From positions 39,097-103,096 of the forward strand of contig CAZKVC010000009.1 of the NCBI GenBank assembly GCA_964556115.1: DNA of 64,000 bases. The letters run 5' to 3'. Below, piece after piece: positions 9,365 to 18,944 of this stretch. The notes beneath the pieces were generated by a model, which saw only the letters and a list, made by a program, of their open reading frames with translations, had not been told where the DNA came from and ran no database searches. The stretch is from Parvularcula sp964556115 (lineage in GTDB: Bacteria > Pseudomonadota > Alphaproteobacteria > Caulobacterales > Parvularculaceae). Position 1 is the stretch's first letter, and each line of letters begins with the position of its first letter. A program made the translations under genes and the position numbers.

Positions 9365-9924
9365 TTCGGTTCTCCAAGGATGAATATTCTCACGCGTGCC
9401 CTGCCGTGAAGCAGGCGGGTCTTCACCGTGCCAGCGGGAACGCCGAGAACGGCGGCGATCTCGGCGATGGACAGGCCATCGACATAGAAAAGCTCCATCG
9501 CCATCAGCTGTGGCCTTGGCAAGCACGTGAGCGCCCGCCGGACCGTTTCGGCATCCATCCGGTCCTCTGCCTGCTGCACAAGTTCCGGGCTGAGTTCCGC
9601 AAGAACGGTCTCGGCTTCAAGAGCTGTCTCGGCGGCACGCTGGCGGTAGCGCCGGCGAAGGCGGCGGTGGCACTTCCTCGTGATGATGCGGTAACCCCAT
9701 ACCCCGAAGAGGGAGCGGTCATTCAGCCGTTCGAGGCTGCGGACGATATCGGTCCAGCCGTCCTGGCAGGCATCCAGCGCTTCCTCGGTCTCGCTGAGGA
9801 GCCTCGTCGCATAGCGGACAAATTTCGGGTTCCAGCGAACATAAAGACTGCCGAACGCCTCGCGCTGGCCTGCAAGCCATGCCGAAACGAGGGCCGCGTC
9901 CTTTTGCCGGTCTGGCGTCTCCAT
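9361..9924 (-). CDS. ECF-type RNA polymerase sigma factor
   Basis: A 187-residue sigma-70 family protein. Region 2 covers about residues 15-80 (FVRYATRLLSETEEALDA, then DIVRSLERL), and region 4 about 135-180 with the helix-turn-helix LSIAEIAAVLGVPAGTVKTR. There are no regions 1 or 3, as expected for the ECF group. I choose ATG 9924 (METPDRQ) rather than the longer frame to 9987, because region 2 starts shortly after it. It heads an overlapping operon with two small membrane proteins, and no classical anti-sigma gene is next to it. It should redirect RNA polymerase in response to an envelope cue. Confidence 0.88.
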   Translation of the reverse strand: METPDRQKDAALVSAWLAGQREAFGSLYVRWNPKFVRYATRLLSETEEALDACQDGWTDIVRSLERLNDRSLFGVWGYRIITRKCHRRLRRRYRQRAAETALEAETVLAELSPELVQQAEDRMDAETVRRALTCLPRPQLMAMELFYVDGLSIAEIAAVLGVPAGTVKTRLLHGRARVRIFILGEPK

Positions 9925-10105
9925 AAGCTTCCGTCTGCCCGAGCCCCGCTTTTGCCCAGCGGCGCTTTTCCTTTGCCATGGTTCCAAAGTGCCGTCCGGG
10001 CGATGGATGGTTCAATGCCGGACCAGTTTTTTCTTCGCGCCTGCCGCGGTCGCCATGAAAGCCGGGTTTGCATCGTGCGGCCTCTGTCGCTATCTCTCCA
10101 CTTCA

Positions 10106-10186
10106 ATAGCCGAGGGGCACCCCGCTTTGGGGTTGAGACGCACCCTTTGAACCTGATCCGGTTGAGACCGGCGTAGGGACGGCGCT
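10106..10186 (+). promoter_or_regulatory. TPP riboswitch (THI element) upstream of thiC
   Basis: The sequence carries the conserved thi-box pieces in order: GAGGGG, TTGAGA (consensus CTGAGA), ACCCTTTGAACCTGAT, and a CCGG stem closing with GCGTAGGGA. A short outer stem (AGCC with GGC/T) closes it. It lies about 60 bases before thiC, as in most proteobacteria, where thiamine pyrophosphate binding reduces thiC expression. The 181 bases upstream, after the divergent sigma-factor gene, show nothing else distinct. Confidence 0.93.
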
Positions 10187-10245
10187 TTGAGGGCGAGGGT
10201 CTTCGCGGCATCCGTCACCTGCGTTTCGCACGTGGAGGAGCTGCC

Positions 10246-12156
<1,911 letters not shown>

Positions 12157-12163
12157 TCGTATG

Positions 12164-12198
12164 CCGTAGGGCGGACCGTGAAGCGATCCGCCCTACGG
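12164..12198. repeat. Dispersed palindrome (12-bp perfect arms), copy 1
   Basis: CCGTAGGGCGGA (12164-12175) and TCCGCCCTACGG (12187-12198) are perfect inverted arms around 11 bases. The right arm and its flank match the ends of the copies at 15240 and 29999, so it belongs to one dispersed family. Sitting right after thiC, it could also act as a terminator on either strand. Confidence 0.75.
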
Positions 12199-12290
12199 AG
12201 CAGTGGCAGTAGGAAGGGAGATTCAGGCCCCTCCCCCTATATTACTGCAGGAGCTACGTGACATGCACGACCCCTGCATTGCCTATCATG

Positions 12291-12434
12291 TCACTCCGGG
12301 ACAATGATTGGCCATGCCTTTAAGCCGAACGCTTTCGCGAACAGCTTCTGGCCAGTTTTCGGGCACTTCCGCCACGGGCGGAAGATAACCTTATGGCCAG
12401 CAGGCGGTGTTGGATAGCTTTTCTTTGTAGCCAT
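12291..12434 (-). CDS. Small basic conserved-looking protein (47 aa)
   Basis: A minus-strand frame from ATG 12434 to TGA at 12291-12293 encodes 47 residues (begins MATKKSYPTPPAGHKVIFRP, ends AWPIIVPE). The composition (basic N-terminus, Trp/Pro-rich, a lone Cys) looks like a real small protein rather than a random frame. Proteins with the pattern FRPWR...KTG...AK..GLKAWPI are familiar to me as short hypothetical proteins in alphaproteobacteria, but I cannot name a family. It sits alone in the patch before the ImmA/XRE pair. Function unknown. Confidence 0.6.
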   Translation of the reverse strand: MATKKSYPTPPAGHKVIFRPWRKCPKTGQKLFAKAFGLKAWPIIVPE

Positions 12435-12571
12435 CGTAGCGCCTAACGCCGGGGCGATGTTTGCCTTGACTTCGCGGACCCTATGTGATTCGTATCAGTA
12501 CCACCTGCGAATCGTGTCCAGTCCAGGCTTCCACATCGGCGAGCCCCGACCCGGTGCCCGATGCAGAATAG

Positions 12572-12598
12572 TTAGGCCCGCGCCTCGCGCGGGTCTAA
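12572..12598. terminator. Palindrome downstream of the ImmA gene
   Basis: TTAGGCCCGCGC and GCGCGGGTCTAA pair around CTC with one mismatch on each side. It lies just past the minus-strand ImmA stop at 12602. On the plus strand it is followed by ATTTT, so it could terminate transcription from either side. The T-run is short on the minus strand. Confidence 0.45.
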
Positions 12599-12601
12599 TT
12601 T

Positions 12602-13132
12602 TCAAATTAGCCGTTTCCTCCAAAGGTAGTCCAGACGAAACCTGGCAGCCATCCGAGACACTCCGTGCCGGTCTATGACATCGTCGACCGTGTCGTTAGG
12701 ACTGAAGAACTGCACGGGCATCAGTAGCTCTGCAGCGTACTGATTCGCTTGTTTCTCGACACAGCGAAATGCAGGCAATTCATCGCCGTCCTGAACCCGT
12801 TTGAGAGAACTTCCAGCGTGCAGATCGAAGTGCCCAAGTTCGTGAGCGGCCGTAAATCGTGCCCTACCTTGTCCGCCGAGAGCGTCTTCGTACACATCTT
12901 CGCGTAGCCTGATGAATTCGCCGTGCGGGCATGTCTCGCCCAAGATTCCCGGCATTTCATCGACGGATCCGATTTCGAAAGATATGACATGCGGATCCAG
13001 AACTTCCTCAAGTACTTGGACAATCGGAAAGAATGGCTCGCTCTCTAGACGAAGGGATTGTCGAAAGCTATCGGCGCGCTTTCGTATATCGGACCAAGGC
13101 ATTGGCGGCCCTGCGTAGTTCACATGTGACAT
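12602..13132 (-). CDS. ImmA/IrrE family metallo-endopeptidase
   Basis: A 176-residue protein with the zinc motif HELGH (HELGHFDLH, ~residues 94-102) followed by a downstream acidic segment (QANQYAAELLMP) that supplies the third ligand, the pattern of ImmA/IrrE peptidases. Such enzymes cut a partner repressor to induce mobile elements or stress genes. Its ATG overlaps the stop of the upstream XRE-type regulator (13132) by one base, so they form a repressor/protease pair. The pair is less GC-rich than its surroundings, which suggests acquisition by transfer. Confidence 0.85.
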   Translation of the reverse strand: MSHVNYAGPPMPWSDIRKRADSFRQSLRLESEPFFPIVQVLEEVLDPHVISFEIGSVDEMPGILGETCPHGEFIRLREDVYEDALGGQGRARFTAAHELGHFDLHAGSSLKRVQDGDELPAFRCVEKQANQYAAELLMPVQFFSPNDTVDDVIDRHGVSRMAARFRLDYLWRKRLI

Positions 13133-13488
13133 CAGTCGTCTGTTTTCCTTCTAAGAACGCCGATAATCTCCTCGAGTTCTTCGGCAGAAAGGCTATTGAT
13201 CCTTCGTTGTAGCAAGCCTGTAGCATCTCTTGCTTGTTCAGTCTCGGGCCGGACTGTGAAGCTTTCTCTTGCTCTATCTGCCGCCGACCGTAGATCCTCG
13301 GACTCAACGTCAGAAAGGCTGTATAGAACGGCGATCTTTTCTTCTATACCTTCGGGTGGACTCTTCTTACCTTTCTCGATTGCCGAAAGAAAGGACGACG
13401 AGATTTCGAGTTTTCTTGCCATATCCAGCAGTCGTTCATCTCGATGTATCCTTAGCATCCGTAGTGCTCTTCCAAGCGAACTCAGCAT
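13132..13488 (-). CDS. XRE-family transcriptional regulator paired with ImmA
   Basis: A 118-residue protein with an N-terminal Cro/C1 helix-turn-helix (about residues 5-60, including ISSSFLSAIEKGKKSP) and a C-terminal tail rich in Glu (SAEELEEIIGVLRRK). I use ATG 13488; the frame is open to 13530 but without a better start. It overlaps the ImmA gene start by one base. By family knowledge it is probably the repressor cut by ImmA, but the targets and any induced element are not visible here. Confidence 0.8.
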   Translation of the reverse strand: MLSSLGRALRMLRIHRDERLLDMARKLEISSSFLSAIEKGKKSPPEGIEEKIAVLYSLSDVESEDLRSAADRARESFTVRPETEQARDATGLLQRRINSLSAEELEEIIGVLRRKTDD

Positions 13489-13935
13489 AGCGTATCCATG
13501 GTCGGCCCCCTCTAGACCCAACTCTAACACCCTTCAGGCCAAGAAATCAACCTAGCTAGGTGATAAAACGTTCGCCACGCTAAATTCGTGAAAAGTTCCC
13601 TCTTCATGGTTGGCACACCTTGTAGAATGGCCAGAATGTTGAATACCCGTTGCACCCAACGAAGGCCGCCCCACAATGACCTATCCCCGCCGCACCAACC
13701 TGCGCTATTCTCCCGGTATCAGCAGGAGCAAGGGTTCGGCGTATACGCCGGATGGGTCCTTCTCCTTGTCCGCCCACTGATCTATGGGCCGCCTCAGCAA
13801 CCCTAAGGTGGATGTAGTCGGATACCCAATCCACCTGTCCAGCGTACCAACGGTGCATTGCGGCCCCACCTCCATGCACCCGACTGGCTGCGGGCGCACC
13901 CCGCTCGCCTTCGCCCCACCGCCGCCTAGGCCCGA
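13489..13935. other. Intergenic patch, mostly unassigned
   Basis: These 447 bases separate the XRE gene from the permease gene. No convincing full-length gene is seen; frames of 60-90 residues on both strands have low-complexity, shadow-like composition. A 34-residue plus-strand frame (13676-13780) is listed separately. There is no tRNA, CRISPR or obvious terminator in it. Confidence 0.5.
13676..13780 (+). CDS. Possible tiny ORF (34 aa)
   Basis: An ATG at 13676, preceded about nine bases upstream by GAAGG, opens a 34-residue frame (MTYPRRTNLRYSPGISRSKG at the start) ending at TGA 13778-13780. It is basic and serine-rich. No family is recognised; it may be a random frame. Confidence 0.2.
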   Translation: MTYPRRTNLRYSPGISRSKGSAYTPDGSFSLSAH

Positions 13936-15066
13936 TCAGTCAGGCTGCACGCTTTTCTCCAGCTCGTCGTAATTCGTCTCGCCGCTCAGCATCAGCGCCA
14001 TGGCGCGCAAGGACGGCACATGGGCGAGGCAGATGACGAGGAGCACCGTCATCGGCACGGCGATCAGCGCTCCGCCGATGCCCCAGATATAGCCCCAGAC
14101 GAGGATGGACATCAGCACCACCAAGGGGGAGAGGGACAGCTCCCGCCCCTGGAGCTTCGGATCGACGAAGTTGCCGATGATCTGCTCGATCACGAGGAGG
14201 CCGGCGCCGATCAGGAAGGCCGTCACCAGGTCCTTGGTGGCCAGGGCGACGAGGAAGGGCAGGAGCCCAGCGATCAGAGAGCCAAGGGTCGGTATGTAGC
14301 TCAGCAGGAAGGTCAGCACGATCCAGACGAAGATCAGCTCCAACCCGAAGGCCCACAGCCAGAGGCCGTAAAGGACGGCCGTCACCACGCCGAGGCCCGT
14401 GCGGACGAGCAGGTACCAGCGGAAACGCTCTCCCGCCGCCGCGACGATATTCGACAACTCGCGTTCCCGCTCGCCCCACGCCCCGCGCAGCTTGCCGCGC
14501 CAGGTGGGAACTTCGGTCAGCATGATGAGCGCGAAGAAGAAGATCAGGGTGACGAGGGAAAGGGTCGCTCCCATGGACCGGACGATCGCCCGCAGTGCGT
14601 TCAGCAGCAGACCGGAGAGCCCGCCGCCCGGCTCGCCTCCATCGCCTGGGGAGCCGACGGCGTCGCGGACGACGCTGCTCACGCTGCCGCCGGAACCCGG
14701 CATGGAGAGCTGCTGCAGCTTCTCCTGAAGGTCCGAAAGGACAGGCGGGAGTTCGGCAACCAGACGCTGGGCCACAAAGCCGATGCCGAGAACGAACAGC
14801 GCGATCGCGAGAAGGACGAGAACCATCGCCGCAAGGTGCCCCAGCCATCCGAGCCGGCCGGGCGCGCGCTGCTGGATCAGGCTGTCCACCGGCCAGACGA
14901 CCAGCGCGACGAAGAACGCGAAAGCCAGGGGCATCGTGATGAGCGACGTGGCTTTCAGCGCCCAGCCGATCAGGATCACCGCGATGACGGCGAGCAGGAT
15001 GTTCCGCGCCTCCGGTTTGTCGCCTGCCCGTCGTTCCGCAGCCTGGTGCGCGCGCTGTTCCGCCAT
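13936..15066 (-). CDS. AI-2E family transporter (permease)
   Basis: A 376-residue integral membrane protein with about seven to eight helices and the layout of the AI-2E/PerM family: an N-terminal helix pair, a periplasmic loop with a Gly/Ser-rich low-complexity stretch (residues ~120-160), and a C-terminal helical block ending in GETNYDELE. The family exports small molecules, and in some cases Na+ or autoinducer-2; the substrate here is unknown. I start at ATG 15066 (MAEQRAH) since the frame upstream has no leader. A copy of the GGCGGATCACC palindrome lies between it and queF. Confidence 0.83.
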   Translation of the reverse strand: MAEQRAHQAAERRAGDKPEARNILLAVIAVILIGWALKATSLITMPLAFAFFVALVVWPVDSLIQQRAPGRLGWLGHLAAMVLVLLAIALFVLGIGFVAQRLVAELPPVLSDLQEKLQQLSMPGSGGSVSSVVRDAVGSPGDGGEPGGGLSGLLLNALRAIVRSMGATLSLVTLIFFFALIMLTEVPTWRGKLRGAWGERERELSNIVAAAGERFRWYLLVRTGLGVVTAVLYGLWLWAFGLELIFVWIVLTFLLSYIPTLGSLIAGLLPFLVALATKDLVTAFLIGAGLLVIEQIIGNFVDPKLQGRELSLSPLVVLMSILVWGYIWGIGGALIAVPMTVLLVICLAHVPSLRAMALMLSGETNYDELEKSVQPD

Positions 15067-15239
15067 GGTTTCCTCATCGGCCTCTGACCGAAGGGAAACA
15101 GCCGAACCCGAGGATCGTTGCAGGAAGAAACCCGGCATCTCCATGGGTCCGCCGCATCCTGTTCACGGGTGCAAGGGCAGGGGACCCCGGCCCGGACCCG
15201 CTATCCTCCCTGCCCGGTTGCAGGCGCCGGTCCCAGTGC

Positions 15240-15270
15240 GGCGGATCACCTTTGGTGTTCCGCCCTACGG
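15240..15270. repeat. Dispersed GGCGGATCACC palindrome, copy 2
   Basis: GGCGGA and TCCGCC arms enclose ACC...GGT, followed by CTACGG. This 31-base unit is nearly identical to the one at 29999-30029 (one base differs in the loop) and shares its right arm with 12187-12198. It lies 22 bases before queF. Confidence 0.8.
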
Positions 15271-15292
15271 TTTGGTGGTCTAAAGCCCGCCC

Positions 15293-15757
15293 ATGACCAA
15301 GGATATCTACGAGGGCCGGGCGGAGCTTGGCCAGGAAAGCCGGCTGCCCGCTTCGCCGGAGGAGGCGGTGCTCGACCCGGTGCCGAACCCGCATCCGGAC
15401 ACGCTCTATCTCGCCCGCTTCGTGGCGCCGGAGTTCACCTCGATCTGCCCGGTGACGGGCCAGCCGGACTTCGCCCATCTCGTGATCGACTACGCGCCCG
15501 GTGAGCATCTGGTGGAATCGAAAAGCTTCAAGCTGCTCCTCGGCGCCTACCGCAATCACGGCGCCTTTCACGAGGACTGCACCATCGATATCGGCAAGCG
15601 GATCATCGACGCGGTGAAGCCCCGCTGGCTGAGGATCTGCGGCTACTGGTACCCGCGGGGCGGCATCCCCATCGACGTCTTCTGGCAGACCGGCCCGGCG
15701 CCGGAGGGGCTCTACGTCCCCGACCCTGGCGTCGCGCCTTACAGGGGGCGGGGATAG
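15293..15757 (+). CDS. queF: NADPH-dependent 7-cyano-7-deazaguanine reductase QueF
   Basis: A 154-residue protein of the short, unimodular QueF type that reduces preQ0 to preQ1 in queuosine synthesis. Visible signatures are the catalytic Cys in SICPVTGQPD (~residue 52), the QueF motif ESKSFKLLL (NADPH site) and HEDC (catalytic His/Asp region). No other que gene is next to it, and no preQ1 riboswitch is visible upstream. Confidence 0.95.
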   Translation: MTKDIYEGRAELGQESRLPASPEEAVLDPVPNPHPDTLYLARFVAPEFTSICPVTGQPDFAHLVIDYAPGEHLVESKSFKLLLGAYRNHGAFHEDCTIDIGKRIIDAVKPRWLRICGYWYPRGGIPIDVFWQTGPAPEGLYVPDPGVAPYRGRG

Positions 15758-15775
15758 GGCGCCCGGCCCTCCGCC

Positions 15776-15979
15776 TCAGTCCTCCAGCACGAAAGTCACT
15801 TTCAGGGTCACGCGGTACTCGGTGATCTCGCCTTTCTTGACCACGACCTTCTGGTCCTGGACCCAGGCGCCTTCGATGTTGTTCAGGGTCTTGTCCGCGC
15901 GCTTGATGCCCTTCTGCACGGCATGTTCGAAGCTTTGCTTGGATGCGGCGATGATCTCGGTGACGCGTGCGGTGGCCAT
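15776..15979 (-). CDS. Dodecin (flavin-storage protein)
   Basis: A 67-residue protein with the dodecin pattern: an N-terminal strand and helix (VTEIIAASKQSFEHAVQKGI), ADKTLNNIEGAWVQDQKV and the C-terminal strand (YRVTLKVTFVLED). Dodecins form 12-mers that bind and buffer flavins (riboflavin, FAD). It is a single gene between queF and the cyclophilin. Confidence 0.93.
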   Translation of the reverse strand: MATARVTEIIAASKQSFEHAVQKGIKRADKTLNNIEGAWVQDQKVVVKKGEITEYRVTLKVTFVLED

Positions 15980-16110
15980 GGGTCTTCTCCTTGTTCGTGC
16001 GGCAGGAATGAGGGCCGCTCAGCGCCAGAAAGGCAAGCGGCTTGCGCAGATGGCCTTCAGCGGGCGCGTCGCCTACAAAAGGGGCGAACAAGCCTGAAGG
16101 ACCCGCGCCC

Positions 16111-16956
16111 ATGATCGTCCTTGAAGCCGCCGAGCCGCCCCGCACCGTCGCCGAGATCATGGAGAGCGCGCCGGATGATGCCTGGCGGACGATCGACCCT
16201 GAAAACCTCATGCTGATCGAAACCGGGGAGGGGACGATCACGGTGATGCTCTCCTCCGCTCTGGCGCAGGACCATGTGGCGCAGGCGAGGCTCCTGGCGC
16301 GTGCGGACTATTATGAGGGGCTCAGCTTCTACCGCGTGATCGAAGGCTTCGTCGCCCAGGGCGGTGACCATACGGACGAAAAGGACAAGGGCGGGGCGCA
16401 AAACCCTCTTGGGGCGGAGTTCGAGGAGCCTCTGCCCGAAGGCGTCGGCTTTGACATGCACAACGCGGTGGACGGTTATGCGCCGCAGGTCGGATGGGTC
16501 GGCGGCATTCCGGCTGGCCGCGACCCGGAGGCCGGGACAGCGTGGCTCGCCCACTGCACGGGCGCCTACGCCTACGGACGAAACAACGACAAGGACAGTG
16601 CCTCGACCGAGTTCTACATCACCTTGCAGCCCCAGCGCTATCTCGACCGCAATCTCACGGTCATGGGCCAGGTGATCGGCGGCATGAACGTGGTCCAGGC
16701 GGCGCCGCGCGGGGTGGTCGACGCCGATCCTGAGACGGATGATTTCGAGGAGCGCCTGCGCCTTGAGGGCATGACCATCGCGGCAGACCTTCCGAAGGAT
16801 GAGCGCCCGGCCTGGCAGATCATGGATACGGGGAGCGAGACCTTCCATGAACTCGTCCGTGCACGAAGCGCAAGGCCCTCGGAATTCTTCTATCACCGCC
16901 CGGACCATGTGGACCTTTGCGCGATGCAGGTCCCGGTGCGCAAGACATCAGGCTGA
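16111..16956 (+). CDS. Cyclophilin-type peptidyl-prolyl isomerase
   Basis: A 281-residue protein carrying a cyclophilin domain from about residue 40: FYRVIEGFVAQGGD (active-site region, ~72-85), the GWVGG segment, and STEFYITLQPQRYLDRNLTV. I place the start at ATG 16111; an open frame upstream (16042) does not add a leader. No signal peptide is apparent. It catalyses cis/trans isomerisation of proline bonds. Long insertions in the middle are atypical of E. coli PpiA/B. Its 3' end overlaps the convergent DUF1543 gene by nine bases. Confidence 0.88.
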   Translation: MIVLEAAEPPRTVAEIMESAPDDAWRTIDPENLMLIETGEGTITVMLSSALAQDHVAQARLLARADYYEGLSFYRVIEGFVAQGGDHTDEKDKGGAQNPLGAEFEEPLPEGVGFDMHNAVDGYAPQVGWVGGIPAGRDPEAGTAWLAHCTGAYAYGRNNDKDSASTEFYITLQPQRYLDRNLTVMGQVIGGMNVVQAAPRGVVDADPETDDFEERLRLEGMTIAADLPKDERPAWQIMDTGSETFHELVRARSARPSEFFYHRPDHVDLCAMQVPVRKTSG

Positions 16957-17454
16957 CGCTTCCTTCGGGAAGGGCATGTAGCGCGCCTCGAACCGGAAAG
17001 GGCGCTCCTCTTCGTTCGGGACGAGGTGGATGCGCCGGTCTTTGACGGGTGTCACCGCCTCGACCTCGGCCACCGCGTCGCGGTGGGGCGAGGCCCAGCC
17101 CTTGGCGAGCCTGAGCGCCCGGGACTTCGCCGCCCGTGCATCCTTCGCCGCGACGAAGACCTCACGGTGAAGCTCTCCGAAGACGGACGGGTCGTAGCCG
17201 CCGAGATGGACGAAGAAGAGCCGCGCCTCGCTCGCGCCGGCGGGCGGCTCGTCGGCGATGACGATGTCGTGCCCGTCCGCCCATTCAAGCGCGCCGAAGG
17301 CATCGAGGTGGAAGCGGTCCTCACCGCCCCACCATTCGCGCTTGAGGGTAGCGAAGGTGTCCTCCACCCGCTCGGCCACGTGAAAGCGGACGTCGTGGAC
17401 CTCCAGATGGCTGCCGGGCGGATAGCCGCCGACCATGATCACGAAAAGCTTCAC
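16948..17454 (-). CDS. DUF1543 family protein
   Basis: A 168-residue protein starting at a GTG (17454) with the DUF1543 hallmark: a beta strand, GYPPGSHLEVHDVRFHVAE, then EWWGGEDRFHLDAF (the second half of the repeat). A partly symmetric second copy follows (LFFVHLGGYDPSVFGELHREVFVA). The family is small and of unknown function. It is divergent from the Nudix gene with a 52-base gap, so they may share control. Confidence 0.8.
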   Translation of the reverse strand: MKLFVIMVGGYPPGSHLEVHDVRFHVAERVEDTFATLKREWWGGEDRFHLDAFGALEWADGHDIVIADEPPAGASEARLFFVHLGGYDPSVFGELHREVFVAAKDARAAKSRALRLAKGWASPHRDAVAEVEAVTPVKDRRIHLVPNEEERPFRFEARYMPFPKEASA

Positions 17455-17506
17455 GCCCGACCCTGCCCTCTGGCCTCCTGCCGCCCGAAGGCTTAGGCGC
17501 GGCGCC

Positions 17507-18112
17507 ATGAGCGTCAAGACCCACGGCCCCTGGACCATCCTGAAGAGCGAAGAGCGCTTCCGCACCGCCTGGATCGTGGTGGAGGACCATGAGGTCACCC
17601 GCCCCGACGGCCAGCCGGGTCAGTACGGGGTGGTGCGCTTCCAGAACCGCGCCATCGGCATCCTGCCGCTCTTCGCGGATGGGACCGTGCCCATGGTCGG
17701 CCAGTTCCGCTTTCCCCTTGGCCGTGAGACATGGGAACTGCCCGAAGGCGGCGGGCCCCTTGCCGCCGACCCCCTCGGCGCGGCGCAGAGGGAGCTGAAG
17801 GAAGAGACCGGCGCCGCGGCCGCCAACTGGCACGCTTACGGCGAGGCGGACCTTTCCAACTCGGTCACCGACGAGCGGGCGCACCTCTTCCTCGCCTGGG
17901 ACCTCACCGAAGGCGAGGCCGAACCGGAGCCCGACGAGATCTTCGCCTACCGCCGGATTTCCTTCGCCGATCTCCTTGCCGAGATCCACGCGGGAAAGGT
18001 GGACGACGCGCTGACCCAGCTTCTGGTCCTGACCGCGCTCAGCAAAGCGATCAGTGGGGAGTTGCCGGATCGCCCCCGCGCTATCATCTTGAACCAGATC
18101 CGCCGCCCCTGA
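17507..18112 (+). CDS. Nudix hydrolase (ADP-ribose pyrophosphatase-like)
   Basis: A 201-residue protein with a Nudix box around residues 81-106 (GGGPLAADP...AQRELKEETG), which binds the catalytic metal and cleaves nucleoside diphosphate linked to X. The layout (beta strands, then PLFADGTVPMVGQFRFPL before the box) resembles ADP-ribose/GDP-mannose pyrophosphatases. The start is the ATG at 17507. It lies 13 bases ahead of cysE, so the two probably share a transcript. Confidence 0.9.
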   Translation: MSVKTHGPWTILKSEERFRTAWIVVEDHEVTRPDGQPGQYGVVRFQNRAIGILPLFADGTVPMVGQFRFPLGRETWELPEGGGPLAADPLGAAQRELKEETGAAAANWHAYGEADLSNSVTDERAHLFLAWDLTEGEAEPEPDEIFAYRRISFADLLAEIHAGKVDDALTQLLVLTALSKAISGELPDRPRAIILNQIRRP

Positions 18113-18125
18113 CGAGGAGCCCGAC

Positions 18126-18944
18126 ATGACGCAAAGCCCCGCAAGGGAGGTTCCGAACCTTCAGACCGTCGAGAACGTCTGGTCGCGGATGCGCGTGGAA
18201 AGCGCGGCGGATGCGGCGCAGGAGCCGATCCTCGCCAGCTTCCTCTCGGCCACGATCCTCAACCACCGCGATTTCAAGGCGGCGCTCAGCTACAGGCTGG
18301 CGCAGAAGCTGTCGGACAGCGAGATGAATGCCATGCTGTGGCGTGAGGTGATGGACGACGCCTATGCCGACGATCCTGGCATCGTTCTCGCCGCGCTTGC
18401 CGATGTGCAGGCCTATGTCGACCGGGACCCGGCCTGCCGGACCACGGCGCAGCCTTTCCTCTACTTCAAGGGCTACCAGGCGATCCAGTCCCACCGCATT
18501 GCCTGCTGGTTATGGAAGAACGGGCGCGAGGCGCTGGCGCTCTACCTGCAGTCGCGGATGTCCGAGCTTTTCCAGGTGGACATCCACCCGGCGGCGGAGC
18601 TCGGGCGCGGACTGTTCTTCGATCACGCCACAGGTATCGTGATCGGCGAGACGGCCCGGGTCGGGGACAATTGCTCCTTGCTTCACGGCGTGACCCTCGG
18701 CGGGACGGGCAAGGAAAAGCACGAACGCCATCCCAAGCTGGGGCGCGGGGTCCTGATCGGCGCGGGCGCGAAGATCCTCGGCAATATCGAAATCGGCGAC
18801 GGGGCCAAGGTGGCTTCCGGCTCCGTCGTTCTCGAGCCGGTCAAGCCGTTCTGCACGGTGGCCGGTGTCCCGGCCAAGCCGGTGGGCCGGTGTGCTGAAG
18901 CCGCTGGCGAAGCGATGGATCAGGGCCTAAACGAGGTGCCATGA
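18126..18944 (+). CDS. cysE: Serine O-acetyltransferase
   Basis: A 272-residue protein of the SAT family: a helical N-terminal trimerisation region, then left-handed beta-helix hexapeptide repeats (about residues 150-245, for example GIVIGETARVGDN and LIGAGAKILGNIEIGDGAKV). The catalytic Asp/His pair lies near DIHPAAELG and FDHATG. It makes O-acetylserine, the precursor of cysteine. Its stop overlaps the start of the next gene by four bases. Confidence 0.96.
   Translation: MTQSPAREVPNLQTVENVWSRMRVESAADAAQEPILASFLSATILNHRDFKAALSYRLAQKLSDSEMNAMLWREVMDDAYADDPGIVLAALADVQAYVDRDPACRTTAQPFLYFKGYQAIQSHRIACWLWKNGREALALYLQSRMSELFQVDIHPAAELGRGLFFDHATGIVIGETARVGDNCSLLHGVTLGGTGKEKHERHPKLGRGVLIGAGAKILGNIEIGDGAKVASGSVVLEPVKPFCTVAGVPAKPVGRCAEAAGEAMDQGLNEVP

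Noticed and set aside
13604..13879. 91-residue minus-strand frame in the patch before the permease
   Set aside because: Biased composition, no ribosome site, overlapping plus-strand frame of equal quality.
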